From: Nemopilema nomurai
Lineage: Eukaryota > Cnidaria > Scyphozoa > Rhizostomeae > Rhizostomatidae
NCBI GenBank assembly: GCA_003864495.1
Contig: ML133409.1
Location: 398,966 to 462,965 of the forward strand
Reading direction: 5' to 3'
DNA: 64,000 nucleotides
A model generated the notes under the pieces. The model was not told where the DNA came from. It made no database searches and saw only the letters and a list, made by a program, of their open reading frames with translations. Shown here piece by piece: positions 10,024 to 22,200 of the stretch. The translations under genes and the position numbers were made by a program. Numbering within the stretch: position 1 is the stretch's first letter; each line of letters starts with the position of its first letter.

Positions 10024-13000
10024 TCAGCCTTCTCTAGCATAGCTGCCTTTACCTTCTTTAGCACCTGATGCATTAAACATCTTTTCGTAAATTGTCTTTC
10101 CCATTTCCTGGAGTTCCTTACAGTTGCTGCAGTAAATAAGATTAAATTTGACCTTACGAAAGCTAGTCATAATTTAAAATTAAAAAAGCTACTCTTTAGC
10201 TCGTAAACAAAGCCCCTAACATTATCATTTACATCAAATAAGAACTGAGAAAACATCTGCTTATTGCAGCTCCGATAGAAAATAATTTTGACAAAACCAT
10301 CCATTCAAATAAAAATTCCAGACTTGAAAGTTAAAATTCAAAATTACTAATGGTATGAATAAAACTAGCATACGCATCAAGTCTTTTGATCTCTTCCCTG
10401 ATTTCGCTGTTTGATGGTGCAAGCGTCTGAGCATGAAGTAGATGCTTCCTTGCTCCTGGAAACTCACCCATCTGACTAAGTGCCTTTCGAATGGATGATG
10501 AAGTCAACAAAAATGGCCACATGTCAAAGGGTCTTACGAATATGAATGATTGCCATCTGTCCCAAAGTATCAAATAACATGGAGGTATAGCTAAACACGT
10601 GGTTTAAAGAACAACGTTGTGTTTCAGCTGATTCTCTTCATGTGCTCTAATTTTGAAATACTTATTATAAAATATAACAGTTATATCCCAAGAGATATTG
10701 GGGTCTGCAATGCTCATATTTATAGATTTGGGAGCAATTCGTCACTGAATCATTAGCAGCTTGACAAAAGAAACTTGTTCTGATGTTAGCATTCATTTTA
10801 AGCAACCTTTCATCTGAAACAAAACAGCCCGAGACTATACATACGTTTACATGATTCTATATTTAAATGCATAATTGCCCCCTTATCAAACGCTGCAAGT
10901 TTCATGATTCGACACAGAGAGAGAGTAGCTTCTATAGTTAGCTGGTGGTTGTTATAACCATGAAACTGGAAAAAGTCAGTCACGGCTATCAAGATTGCAA
11001 GCTTAGTTGTTCAAGTATCACTTACGTAGTACAGATATTTAATCAATATTTGAAGGATGAGAAGATTTAAATAAATGTTACCTTTCCAAGCCTATAGTGT
11101 GCCTTAACGCTTGATGCATCAATTTGCAATGCCTATGAAAACGGAGAGGTGAAAAACGATCAATTTCATAGGCTTAGACAAACAAAGCAAAGAAACAACA
11201 AGACAAAGAATAAATATGAAAACAAAGTAACAAAACAAATCAAGCATAAAATAATCAATATAGAACCTTTTTAAAAAGGCAATGGATGTTCCAATCAAAC
11301 AAAAGTCGTTGGATTTACTTCAGCATAATAAATCTATTTTTCTTTTCTAAATACTGGGACTTGTATGAAAAGCAATGTAAATAAGTACAAAACTTGACAT
11401 CCTTATGTAAAACATACCCTCCTTGAAAAGTAAGCTGCATTTTTCCAGTTACCAAGCTTTATGGAGCAAATGGATGCATTTAGAAAAAGAGTAAGGCAAT
11501 TCTTTTTCATTGCATTCTCTTCTTTTTCATTTGCAAGCCGGCATGTCTCAAGCTGATCAATAGCCTAAAGTGAAAAATGAGGTAGAATAACATCTTACAT
11601 GATGAAAATTCTTAAAATGCTTCTGTCAGGGAAGGCAAATATTATAAATCTGAATTAGAGAAATCAAACTGAAAGCTGTTTAGCAATGATCCTTCCATCA
11701 AGATTCTCATACAAAATCTAAAATTTTCGTTTCCTACGTTCTTTCAATGCTTTAATGGAAACATAAGTAAATAAAGCTAGTAAAACTTATCAAACGTTGG
11801 TGAAAACGATGTTGGTCTATTATCAAGTAGCCTGGGATATTACCAAATTTCTTTAAAATTACATCCCATGAGCTTTATACTTGCACTAAACTTAGTCTAT
11901 AAAATTCTTTTCTTCCAACTATTTACCATGTTGTGGCTTGCTAGAAAAATGTTTAATAATTAGGAAGCTTTATTTTCCAAACGACCAAAAAAATTTCTAT
12001 CCAACTAATCTTTCTACCAATTTAGCAAATGACAAGAACTGCTTGTAACATGCTTCTAACAAACCATTTTATATGTTCTTAAAGCTTTGGGCAGCTTCTT
12101 GTTATTAAACTCATCATTCCCTCTCTGCAAAGCAAATGAGACATTTTTTAATATCATTCTTTAACAGAACTACAACGCTACATTGCAAATTGGTTTTCCT
12201 AAGGTGACAGTTTTTAAAGTTTCTTGTGATTGTAATCCCAAATTTGCTAAAAAAAGATACTTCAAACTGAAAGCCTGGAAATGTAATTATACAGTGGGGA
12301 AAGGGATGCTTGAATTATAAATAAGTTGTGGATACTTCATACATGTGTAAACTTAAATTTAAAAATGAATCTAACCTAAATGCAGGAATTGCTGAAACGA
12401 AACGCAGTTGATGTATGGCAAATTCTTGACTTATCATGTACATATCCGTTTCATTAAATATAATCATTCTTTCATATACTTATTAACATTTAAATTTCGT
12501 GAAAAGTTTCAATTATCAGGCAAATACGGTTTTCTGTTAGCTGGGTTGATAAATCCTATTTAATATTTTGCTGGCAGCAACAATAAAAATGCATAGCACA
12601 TTGTTTCCACTTAAAAGGCCAAATTGTTTGCGTACTGTAGCCCTTACCCAACACTGGCCTAACTTTCCTGTAGCAATATTTTCTGTAATAGATCAAATTC
12701 AAGATCATATCATTCTTGAAGGGTACCTGGCGTAATGAATCCACCACACAAAGAATTTCATGAAATGACATTTTCTGTTTCTCCACCTGGGAAAGATGTC
12801 TAAATTTTTTTACTTGTTCACATCATAACTTTGTGTACTTTCATTAAAAAGAAGAACTACTGAGTAGAAACTTCTATCCTGGCATTTGAACTTCTATAGG
12901 CTTGACAATTTGCTTATTTACTATCCAGCATCTCATCCCAAAGTTTCGGCGGCTTTTGTATTGGTCAATAATTGCCACTAATTATTCCCTGTTAACAATT

Positions 13001-16000
13001 GCTAGAAAAAGCGGAACTAGTTTTAGCATACTTAAAAGTACCTTTTTTGTCCGACCTCAGAGTATGCAAACGTCGGAAGATAACCAAAAACTGACCGAAC
13101 AAATAGCCAGATGCGGATCGAAAACACTAGAGGGTGATAAGCAGAGCGCGTGATTGGCTATAACTGACCAATCTGCGTTACTTAACACCTCACTTTAGAA
13201 GAGCCCAAGGGAAAAGACGAACTCTTTCTGTCTACAAAGAATGGGATTTTCCATTGAAATATAGACAGATTCCAAAACACCAAGGTGAAAGGACGACCTA
13301 GCTTGCCCAATTATACGAAAATTGTCGTCACTGTATGTTTTGGCGCAATCTGGATTCTCTAAAAGATGTTGTCCTATAGTCGAATCACAATTAATTTGGG
13401 AATTGTGCCTTTTACAAAATTCGACGCGGCTGTTCTATTTCTGAAGACGTTTTGGTCATTATGCTCTTGGGAACATGCGTCCGCACTACTCAAAGACTGG
13501 AGGATAGAATAAAACAGCATGTTCCAATTATTCTATCTTCCAGTCTGTCTATATTACAATGGAAAATCCCATTCTTTGTAGACAGAAAGATTTCGTCTTT
13601 TCCCTTGGGCTCTTCTAAAGTTAGGTGTTAAGTAACGCAGATTGGTCAATTATAACCAATCACGCGTTCTGATTATCACCCTCTAGTGTTCTCGATACGC
13701 ATCTGGCTATTTATTCGGTCAGTTTTTGGATATCTTCCGACGTTTGCATACTCTGAGGAGTGTCGGACGGAAAAAGTACTTTAAAGTATGCGAAAACTAG
13801 TTCCGCTTTTTCTAGCAATTGTGAAGTTTTGTACCACAAAGCACTTGTTCACATATTCCCTGTTAGTCATTTTCTTACACTTCTTTTACAATTCCATAAT
13901 TCACCTGTCCAACAATTTCAAGGTGTGCACAATTAAGTGAGAAAAATTGATTGCCAAATAAAAAAATAATGAAACAAACCTTTGTTGTAGCCTCAAATTC
14001 ATCTGCTTTAGATGAGTCTACAAAACTTTTTACTTCAATTTCAAACAACACTAAAAAATAAAGAGAAAGCATTGGACAAGGTATAAATTGTTTGTATACT
14101 AATGGGTCAGTGCTGTCACGTGTATACAATTAAGCGTAAAGCAATAAAATCAGACAAAGATATCAAAAGATAGTCGAAAGGAGATATGACTTTGAATAAA
14201 AACCATTTGATAAATAAGATAAATAATCAAGACATGAAGTCAAAGAAGAAGGTCAAAATATAAATTTTTTTAGCACATAACGTGGTAGCATTCAAAAAAC
14301 AAAATGGGTAGATTTCAACACATTGCTATAAGAAGGACCATTTCTAGATAGGCTTAAAAATGAAAGAAATGGAGTTGCCACCCTGATTCCTCGTTAAAAA
14401 AAGTCTTGAAAAATTAAGAGGAATAGTTAAATTGAAAAATTCAGCACAGTTTAATTGTGGTATGAATGCTTATTTCAAATGCTTATTGCTTGTATTTCAT
14501 TTCCCAAGTCATACCAGTTGCATTTGCAGGTATTCTAGGTGGGCAGCCCATTGGTCCATAAGCATATGGGGCAGTAAAGAGGAATTGTGACTTCTCATTC
14601 TTCTTCATTGTCACTAAGGCTAATTCCCAGCCAAAGATTTGTTCACCTAGATTTACAAATGAAAAAGATATCAAAAAAGTTTCCAAAAACACTTTTTTTC
14701 TAAAAAGGCCCTTGATGTACTGATATATCTAGCTAAAAACTTCTTACTTTTTAGACATAAAATGGCAATGAACAGGAAAGCTTAAAAAACATACTCAAAA
14801 TTTTCCAATTATTGCTTCTGCATATGATATCAAATACAACCCAAAATGCTGGTGAAATAGGAACCTAATTATTGCTATTTTATCATGCAATGGCAATAAA
14901 GGAGGTTGCCAGAATAGCAATTTAGACACAAAGATGAGTGAGTAGGGTGCCAACTCTAGAAACAGTGAATTTCAAGGTAAACCATAAAAACATCTTCCGT
15001 TTCATTGTGCCTTGCATCTATCATCTTTCATGTTCATCTAGATAGCATTCATAGTCTCTATTAATCAACAAATTTTACCTGTTCCGAGCTTGACCAGCAA
15101 TTGATAATTTCTTAATATGCTGGAATCAAAAGGCTCTTCACAATACTCCAAGTAAGCATTGTAGTGAACTAAGGAGATAACACATTAGAAGCGTGAAAGT
15201 TATTACCAAAGATGAATACTTTCATGCACATCAAATTAGAGAAGAAAAACTGGCATTCTACTTTTACCAAGGTACAAAAAAGTGGAAAATAAATGTTTGT
15301 TTTGATCTAAAAAGTTCCTCAACAATTTACCATTACTAATAACCATTCTTAGCATTCAAAATAGGCTAAAATAGCGGTGGCTACCCTGTCTACTGTGTGA
15401 TAGAAAGTTAAAAAAAGAGCAGCAATGACAATACGAAAAGATGTTCCAACATTGTAGTTAAAAATTTCATCAATGAGCTTCAGCTCCTATCAAACTTGAA
15501 AAAAAATTAAAAATACTTTAAATTGATTTAATACCAAAGTAGAAAAGTATGTGTCATTCCTTGAAAGTTGGGAATAATGTTGTGACATGTTTCTACTGCT
15601 TTTCCAAAGCCTAAAACTCAATTATTCATAAAGATGGTTCTCCAAAGCTGATTTGTTTGCCATGTTGGATATTTTAGCTAACTTGTCATATTTCAAAAGC
15701 TAAAAACAGCTTCTCCAGGTTGCAATGGAACAATCAGAACAAAAGTTATTGATATGCTAACATTTTCATTTGGCAGTCAGGGCCAAATGGTTAAATTCTT
15801 TAGAAACTGTTTTCTTGGCCCTCATCAAAGGAACTGAACTAAAATTTTGTACCATTGTTATCAAGTTTATGGAGTTTGCACAGATTTTGACATGGTGTGG
15901 GTAAATTTGTATACCAAATTTGTTAATTTCATATGGAATTACCCTATACTAATTATATCTGGTACATAAAAAACTTACCCTTGACATTTGCTTTGGGAGG

Positions 16001-17025
16001 TATTAGATTGCCAACACCTGGTACCAAAACCTTCTTTAACACCCCTTTATCCTTTGTTGGAGTTATGTCCTCCATATCAAGAGCAATTCGTTGAAATGGC
16101 GTCTGAAACATTTAAGTAACAACCTTAAAATTTTTTGCAGTTAATGCTCATGCCAATACTCCATTCTAGGCGATATATACAAAACATTTGATTTTAATTT
16201 CTTCAAAGGTTAACAAGCATAATTAGAAAGTTAGTTCACCATATCATTGTGAGACTGTGAATCTTCCCCTTCATCTGTGCAATCAAAATTCAGGTTTTTG
16301 AACACCGTTTCCCTGTCAAAATATTCATCTGATTCATCTTTTATTATGTCTTCCACTTCAATACCAAATTCGACCTCTTTTTCATTTATCAATCTGTTCC
16401 TATCAATTCCTCCTCCAGTGACACGAAACTAGACAAAGAAAAAGAACTGATTAAATTTGCAAGGAAATACCATACAATGTTCGATAAAACACAGCCTTTA
16501 TTAACAACAATAATAACATTATGCATCATTTTTACTTTGCATTGATAAAAATAAATTCGTATTTTGGCACATCTACAATCTTGGACAATATTTTTAAGAA
16601 AGAGGAACTATTTTGAAATAATGTCCATTTCCAATCCGCCTCTTTTACTACCAGTAAAATTAATGCTCTATTATCAACAATTCCAAAAACCGTTACTACT
16701 TGCCATACATTCCAATGGGAACTTTCATAAAATGACCTTTATTTGACCAGAAATAATAGAATACGCGCTTTACAACTTCTGGGTTATTTGAACAAAAGAT
16801 AACAGAATTAATTAGCACTTGCAGCAAAGAGTAATTTGTGTGGCGAATCCAGTGCACCACTGACAGCTGAACACTATACAAAGCCAGATGCTGCTTTTTA
16901 GAGAGTACAATATAATATAATATTTAAGACTTGGAAAAATTATATTGGGTTTACCTTCCGAATGATTTTAGAAAAAGAATCGTACTCACGTGTCCTTCAC
17001 CTCTAGGTCTATCGATGTCTTCCAT
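10024..17025 (-). CDS. FKBP6: FKBP6 orthologue, FKBP domain plus TPR cochaperone (complete, 12 exons)
   Basis: Inactive-type FKBP/TPR cochaperone; in mammals FKBP6 works with Hsp90 in piRNA loading and is needed for meiosis. Exons (minus): 17025-16990, 16428-16240, 16102-15979, 15168-15079, 14646-14515, 14050-13980, 12786-12727, 12124-12065, 11564-11418, 11132-11082, 10483-10374 and 10126-10024. All phases agree, giving 390 aa. An acidic N-terminus precedes the FKBP domain (LKKVLVPGVG..., HYNAYLEYCEEPFDSS, FGWELALVTM, PYAYGPMGCPPRIPANATVL). TPR repeats follow (GNDEFNN, LTLFLNASICSIKLGNW, ALQIDASSVKAHYRLGKALS). The F-D pair, the core Trp of GWE and the Tyr of AYG are kept. As I recall human FKBP6, it has GME in place of GWE, so this protein may keep more of the proline-isomerase pocket. 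Intron 6 (13979-12787) holds foldback copy B. Confidence 0.93.
12996..13821. mobile_element. Foldback/MITE-like element, copy B (both arms present)
   Basis: An 826-bp element bounded by CAATTGCTAGAAAAAGCGGA on the left and its inverted match, with a small difference at the inner end, on the right. The inverted arms are about 250 bp each (12996-13255 and about 13560-13821), with a short unique centre near 13480-13540 that is itself partly palindromic. No transposase frame is present, which suggests a non-autonomous element. It sits in an FKBP6 intron. A clear target-site duplication was not identified. Confidence 0.85.
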
Positions 17026-19249
17026 ATTCCTCCCCACGCGGCCAAGTAAAATGTGAAATGGGTTCCTCGAATTTAGTTGTTGTGGTTGCAGTTGTTTGGG
17101 TTCCTGTTATTGTAGGCTTCGGCATGTTTCTAGACGGGGTCACAGAATTTGGTTGGGATGCTTAGCAATCCATTTTCTTCGACAGGGCAGCCAAATGCTT
17201 AGGGGAAAGGGTGATGGAAAGGGACTCTCTTGCAATACCGTTTGCTTCCCAAATCACTCAATGCACATCTCTTTAAAAGGCGGATAACCAAAACACCATC
17301 TTAAGTAATATGTAAAATGGTCTAAGTTGATCAGTGTTGTTCAGCAATTACAAAAAAGCTTTGGAACATTTTTTAAACGAATTTATCAATTATATTGTTG
17401 CACTGCACGTCTAGACTTAATAAGGGACAATATAGGCTACTCGAGACTAAAACCCGAGATAAATGTCGCCTCCTCGAGGATAAGTGGATGAGGACAGTAG
17501 ACCAAAACTGTCATCAATGGAGAATGGGAAATTTGCGAAGCATCATTGACAATTTGCTAGGAGTGCAAACATTTATATGCAAACTGGAATTGCCATTTAT
17601 TTCTTATTAATATTGCTTTATGTTGCACTCTGTATGGATTACTGATTCTGTTTCTGGTCACAAAGGGTGTTCGTTTTATGGAAGACTTCGATCCAAAATT
17701 CCAGAACATTTTGATCTTCGATAGTTTAACGACAAAGCACTCTCAAACATGCATGACAAGAAAAAGACCAAGCACTCTCAAAAACGTGTTGCATTAACGA
17801 ATGCCATCTTACTGCAAATAACACCGAGGGGACGCAATACCGCATTTACTAATGCTAACAACAACATTATACTTATAAATATAAATTAGTCATAAAATGA
17901 ACGATTACTTTCCAATTCTATCTTGAATAATCGTAGGCTCTTTCAAAGCCTTCGAAAGAGACATCAATCGAAATTCCCGTCGCTGTGAGATATATTGTTC
18001 TATCTCCTCCATGCAGCCACATGTGGTTACAGGCAAAACCGTCTCAAATTAAATATTCTCCTAGCATAACCCAATAAATGATTATTTACTGCAATTTTGC
18101 GATTCATTAATAATTGAATAAGTATCTAATAGCAAAATAAAAATTCTAAGCATTCTAAAAATACAATTACAAAACCAAGTTTATATGTTTACCAAAAGGT
18201 GGTTGTGACGTGCGAGAGGATGTGTATGAGGTTTCAACAAAACATGAAAGCAGTCTAAAATTCTGCTCAGAGGCTGACCAAATGACTTATAAATAAGATA
18301 TTAGGAATGAAATAAACAAGACAGAAACGGCACTGACTGTAAACAAATAAAAATTGGAAAAATGAATCTATGAGAGATTGAAAAAACTTCTTTCTAGCAT
18401 ATCCAGCAGGAGATTATTTATATATTCTGCATTTACAACAAACAACTTGGTCGAGTATGAAGACATGCTTTGATGAGATCTTCTAGTTTAAATCTACTGA
18501 ATATAATATATTAATTAGCCAGTTTCCAACAACTTAAATACTAAACTGTCGTGAATATCGTTTGGAAATTTACCGGGAATGAATGACGGACAAAAAGGCT
18601 GCCATTTGAGTAATCTTCTTTCCCGCCGATATATCTTGTGAAAAAATCCATGCATGACATCCTAATTTCTTTTTAATTCCATGATTCCTTTTTGAGTTAT
18701 AATATTTAATGAGGGTTAGATACGTTCATCCCTACGTATATGTGTTTGTATACAACTGCTTTCAAATTTAGAAAAGTGTGAAAATACAATTCACTTTTCA
18801 CATGAAGCAGGACTTGCAAGTCACAACATTCGCTTCAAACGTGAGTGTAACATTTGTGGTTGTTGGCAGAGAGCAAAGTAATTATTGAAGCCAGAAGCAG
18901 CACAACCACTAGAACAGAGAACATGCACTGGCTGGATCTAAGAACAGGCATCGCTATCGAAGTCTATCGTAGCCATCTTTGTGGTACGAGACTGACATAC
19001 TCGTTGTCTCCTATTAGAGAAAAATTGAATGGTGAATTAGATACACTGCAGTATCATAGTAATCACTGAAGTTAGATCAGAGCAGTAGATCCACTGCAAT
19101 ATAACAGTAATCATTGAAATCACTGCAGGGTAACAGTTATCACTGAAATCAGGGTAACAATAATAATTGAAATCACTGCATGGCAACAGTTATCGCTGAA
19201 ATCAGATCAGATTACCAGATCCACTACATGGTAACAGTAATCGCTGAAT
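17026..19249. other. Intergenic, FKBP6 5' side to SVOP 3' side
   Basis: AT-rich sequence between the FKBP6 start and the SVOP stop; both genes are on the minus strand. The FKBP6 promoter should lie just right of 17025, but I see no clear TATA box. No supported exon was found. Confidence 0.5.
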
Positions 19250-19270
19250 TCAGATCAGAGCAGTAGATAA
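19045..19270. repeat. Degenerate minisatellite
   Basis: Imperfect repeats of GTAACAGTAATCACTGAAATCA, with longer versions including GATCAGAGCAGTAGATCCACTGCA, spaced about 30-60 bp. The SVOP stop codon and the last nine codons overlap the right end of the array, so its 3' UTR would consist of this repeat. Confidence 0.75.
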
Positions 19271-22200
19271 ACGCCCCTCCTGCAAGCCTACAATGAAGCC
19301 TAAACTGATTGTATTTCCTAAAGACAAAACCAGGATATTGATCAGAAATAAGACAGATTGTATGTAAATGTTTTCAAAAAGCAAAAAGAACAAATTACCT
19401 CGAGGACTCTGCCTTTCGTTTCGATGGGCAACAGAAAGGAAGCGACGCAACAAAGAAGCAAAACAGAGGCGTATGTTAGAATGGTGGCCTGAAACGATGT
19501 GTTGAAGAGAACCTGCGAAATAATCAATAAAAATCAACATAAATAAAGGCCTATAAATGAACAATCTTGTTGTTGTTGTTGTTGTTGTTTTGGTTGCTGT
19601 TCTTGTTGTTATTGTCAATAATCAAGTTCTTGGTTAACTATTTCACTAGCTGCACTGTAGTGAGTTAATTTACCTGTGCAACGAATGGTGTCACCATCGC
19701 TCCAATCCTGGCGAACGAGCTGGAGCTGCCAAGTCCGAAAGACCTCACGTTTGTAGGAAATACCTGGAATTGGTGCAGATGAAAATCAATTAATTGATCC
19801 AGGAAGATTAATTTCTTTGCTAAAAACTCTGATTAAATTGATTGAAGGGCTTCATGGAAGCGAAAAAATAATATAAGTGTATGCCTCACTCAGGGGTATA
19901 GACATATGCTGTTTGAAAAGCTCCAGTAACACACGCCCTCACACCAAACATCAAAATGACGTCAGCCGTCCTGCCAAAACAAATAAGTCGCATTATATGG
20001 CTAATTATCTTTTACAGCAATTGTAAGTATTACTAAAACATGTCATTTGTAAATCGTTTTGATTGAACCAACATTGCACTGACATTAAGTAAAATAAATT
20101 AGCTCTTGCGGTTGAAAATGTCAGACAACACATTCAATAGTCAATATAAATTTTTAAAGCTTTACAGACAATAATGGACATTCTGTTAAAAAGCATAGAA
20201 CTGGTCGTCTATTGCAAAACTATTTTTTAATTACTAGTAATTAGAGGTTTTTCTGTGCTTCATGCCCAAATAGAAGTATTGCTAGGTGAAGCTGAAAGGG
20301 GCGATAACTGGCTTTGTCAAATACTACAAATGAGAATCCGGATACTCACCTGTTGATGCAGATGAGCATAAGCAGAAAGAAACAGGCAGCTGCAAAAAAC
20401 TCTAGCGCAAGGGTTTTCTTTCGACCTATCCACTCCACAATGGGAAGGGTTATAAGAATACCTGTGAAAAAGGGTGATTGGCATCATGATCTAACGGCAT
20501 TAAAGACAGGAAGAAAATGATACTTCATAATCTAGATTAAAATTGCTCTTATTCTCTCTTGCCTTCGAATTGTAAGAGATTCTGGGATCTTCTACAGGTA
20601 AATATGGACATTTGTTTTTATTGCAAAGCACTAAATAATATATCTAATAGATTTTAGCACTATTTAAAAGTTAAAATTTTCATCACTATTATAATCATCC
20701 TTATTAAGGCAATGAGATGAGATCTTCCTTTCAACATAAACACAGCTATTTACAGACCAGTTTTGAATGTGAAGAACGAAGGTAACTTTGACATTAATAG
20801 ACGAATGAATGATAGATAGAGAATGGGATTTACGCCAAAATGCTCTTCACAATTACGTAGAAAACGAGAAGGAGCCCTCTGCTTGAATGACAACTTGCAA
20901 CTGGATTATCTGGTGCTTCTTAGGCCATACGTTGACGCCTACTAACCTGGTACTTCTGCCACCGTGGTCCACATGAAATCGGTGTAGTCTTTGGTTGTCA
21001 GGAACTTGCAACCGCACGTCATGGACTCGACGCTTTTGCCTATGACCAAACATAACAGTAAAGAACATGCATGGATAATTCAATCATGTTGGAGGGTCTG
21101 TCATCAAAAACAATAATGGCGAATGTTGCCCTTCAGTAAAACTGGCTTTGTCGATCAGAGCAACCAATTGTAAAAACGTATTGACAAAGCAGACTCGTTC
21201 ACAAGTATTAACGTAAGATTGGTGAAGAACCCACAAACAACTGCAGCCATGAAGCAATAGCTGGGGCGTGTGTGTCCCACTTGCGAAAAGATGGCTGGTG
21301 AATTTTACGGATGGTCAGTAAATGTTATGGATTATCGGTAGATGCGCATCTTCACTTTATATGGTATTTATAACTGTACCATGGACTAACGCCAACAGGA
21401 GTTGAACAGAAGGAGTTGAATTTTGAATGTCTGACAAAATAAAGTAACAGCACTCTTAGAGAACGGTTGTGTTCTTAAGAACAAGTGGTATCATTTTGTG
21501 TGAAAACACCACGTAAGCAATGCAGTCAACAATAATAAAAAAAAACCAGCAATGAATGACTTAGATCAGTTAAGTCAGTGTTCTTTTAGATTGTACCAAA
21601 ATTAAATTTCAAGATTTTCAAAAAACACTTCATTAGGAACAGCTTTGTAAAAATTTTACATTCAGAAGTTTTTGAACATCTTGTCATTCTGCCTTAAAAA
21701 TATCCAGGTGACCAAAATCTTAGAAGCTCTCAAGGAAGCAATATTCCAAATGACTGTTTTGTGTATTTGATCCTAGAAATCCGTTACTTAATCATAGCCA
21801 TCGTTATTCTAAGCTATAAATAAGGATCCAAAGCAGAAAGCCTACCTTGAACTCGGCAAGCATCAATGTTCGTTTGAAACATCTCGGTGGCTAGCAAGAC
21901 GATTCCGTAATAACAAAATGCTGCAGAAAACCTAAAAAGAGTGCAACCAAAAGTCAACAGATAATCCCATATTCGGGCCTACTGTTAACAATGACTCGAA
22001 AATTAATCACAAACAAATCTGCAGTTTTAGGTTCGTTAGAAACGCTTGTGACTGAAGCGACTTGAAAAAACTACAACCCCACCTAAGACCAAACTAAAAG
22101 CTGTTAACATTGATCCAAAATATATGCAATATTCATCGGAATTACAGGAAGGCCTACTTCTGCCATTTTCGTATTGCCTTCAATATAATCAATTGGATAG

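Noticed and set aside
10810..10992. Minus-strand frame between FKBP6 exons with an acceptor-like site
   Set aside because: The TPR exons at 11132-11082 and 10483-10374 join directly in phase with an unbroken TPR sequence, so no exon is needed here.
18840..18935. Minus-strand 30-codon frame resembling a signal peptide (MFSVLVVVLLLLAS)
   Set aside because: It stops after ten further residues and has no second exon that I could support.
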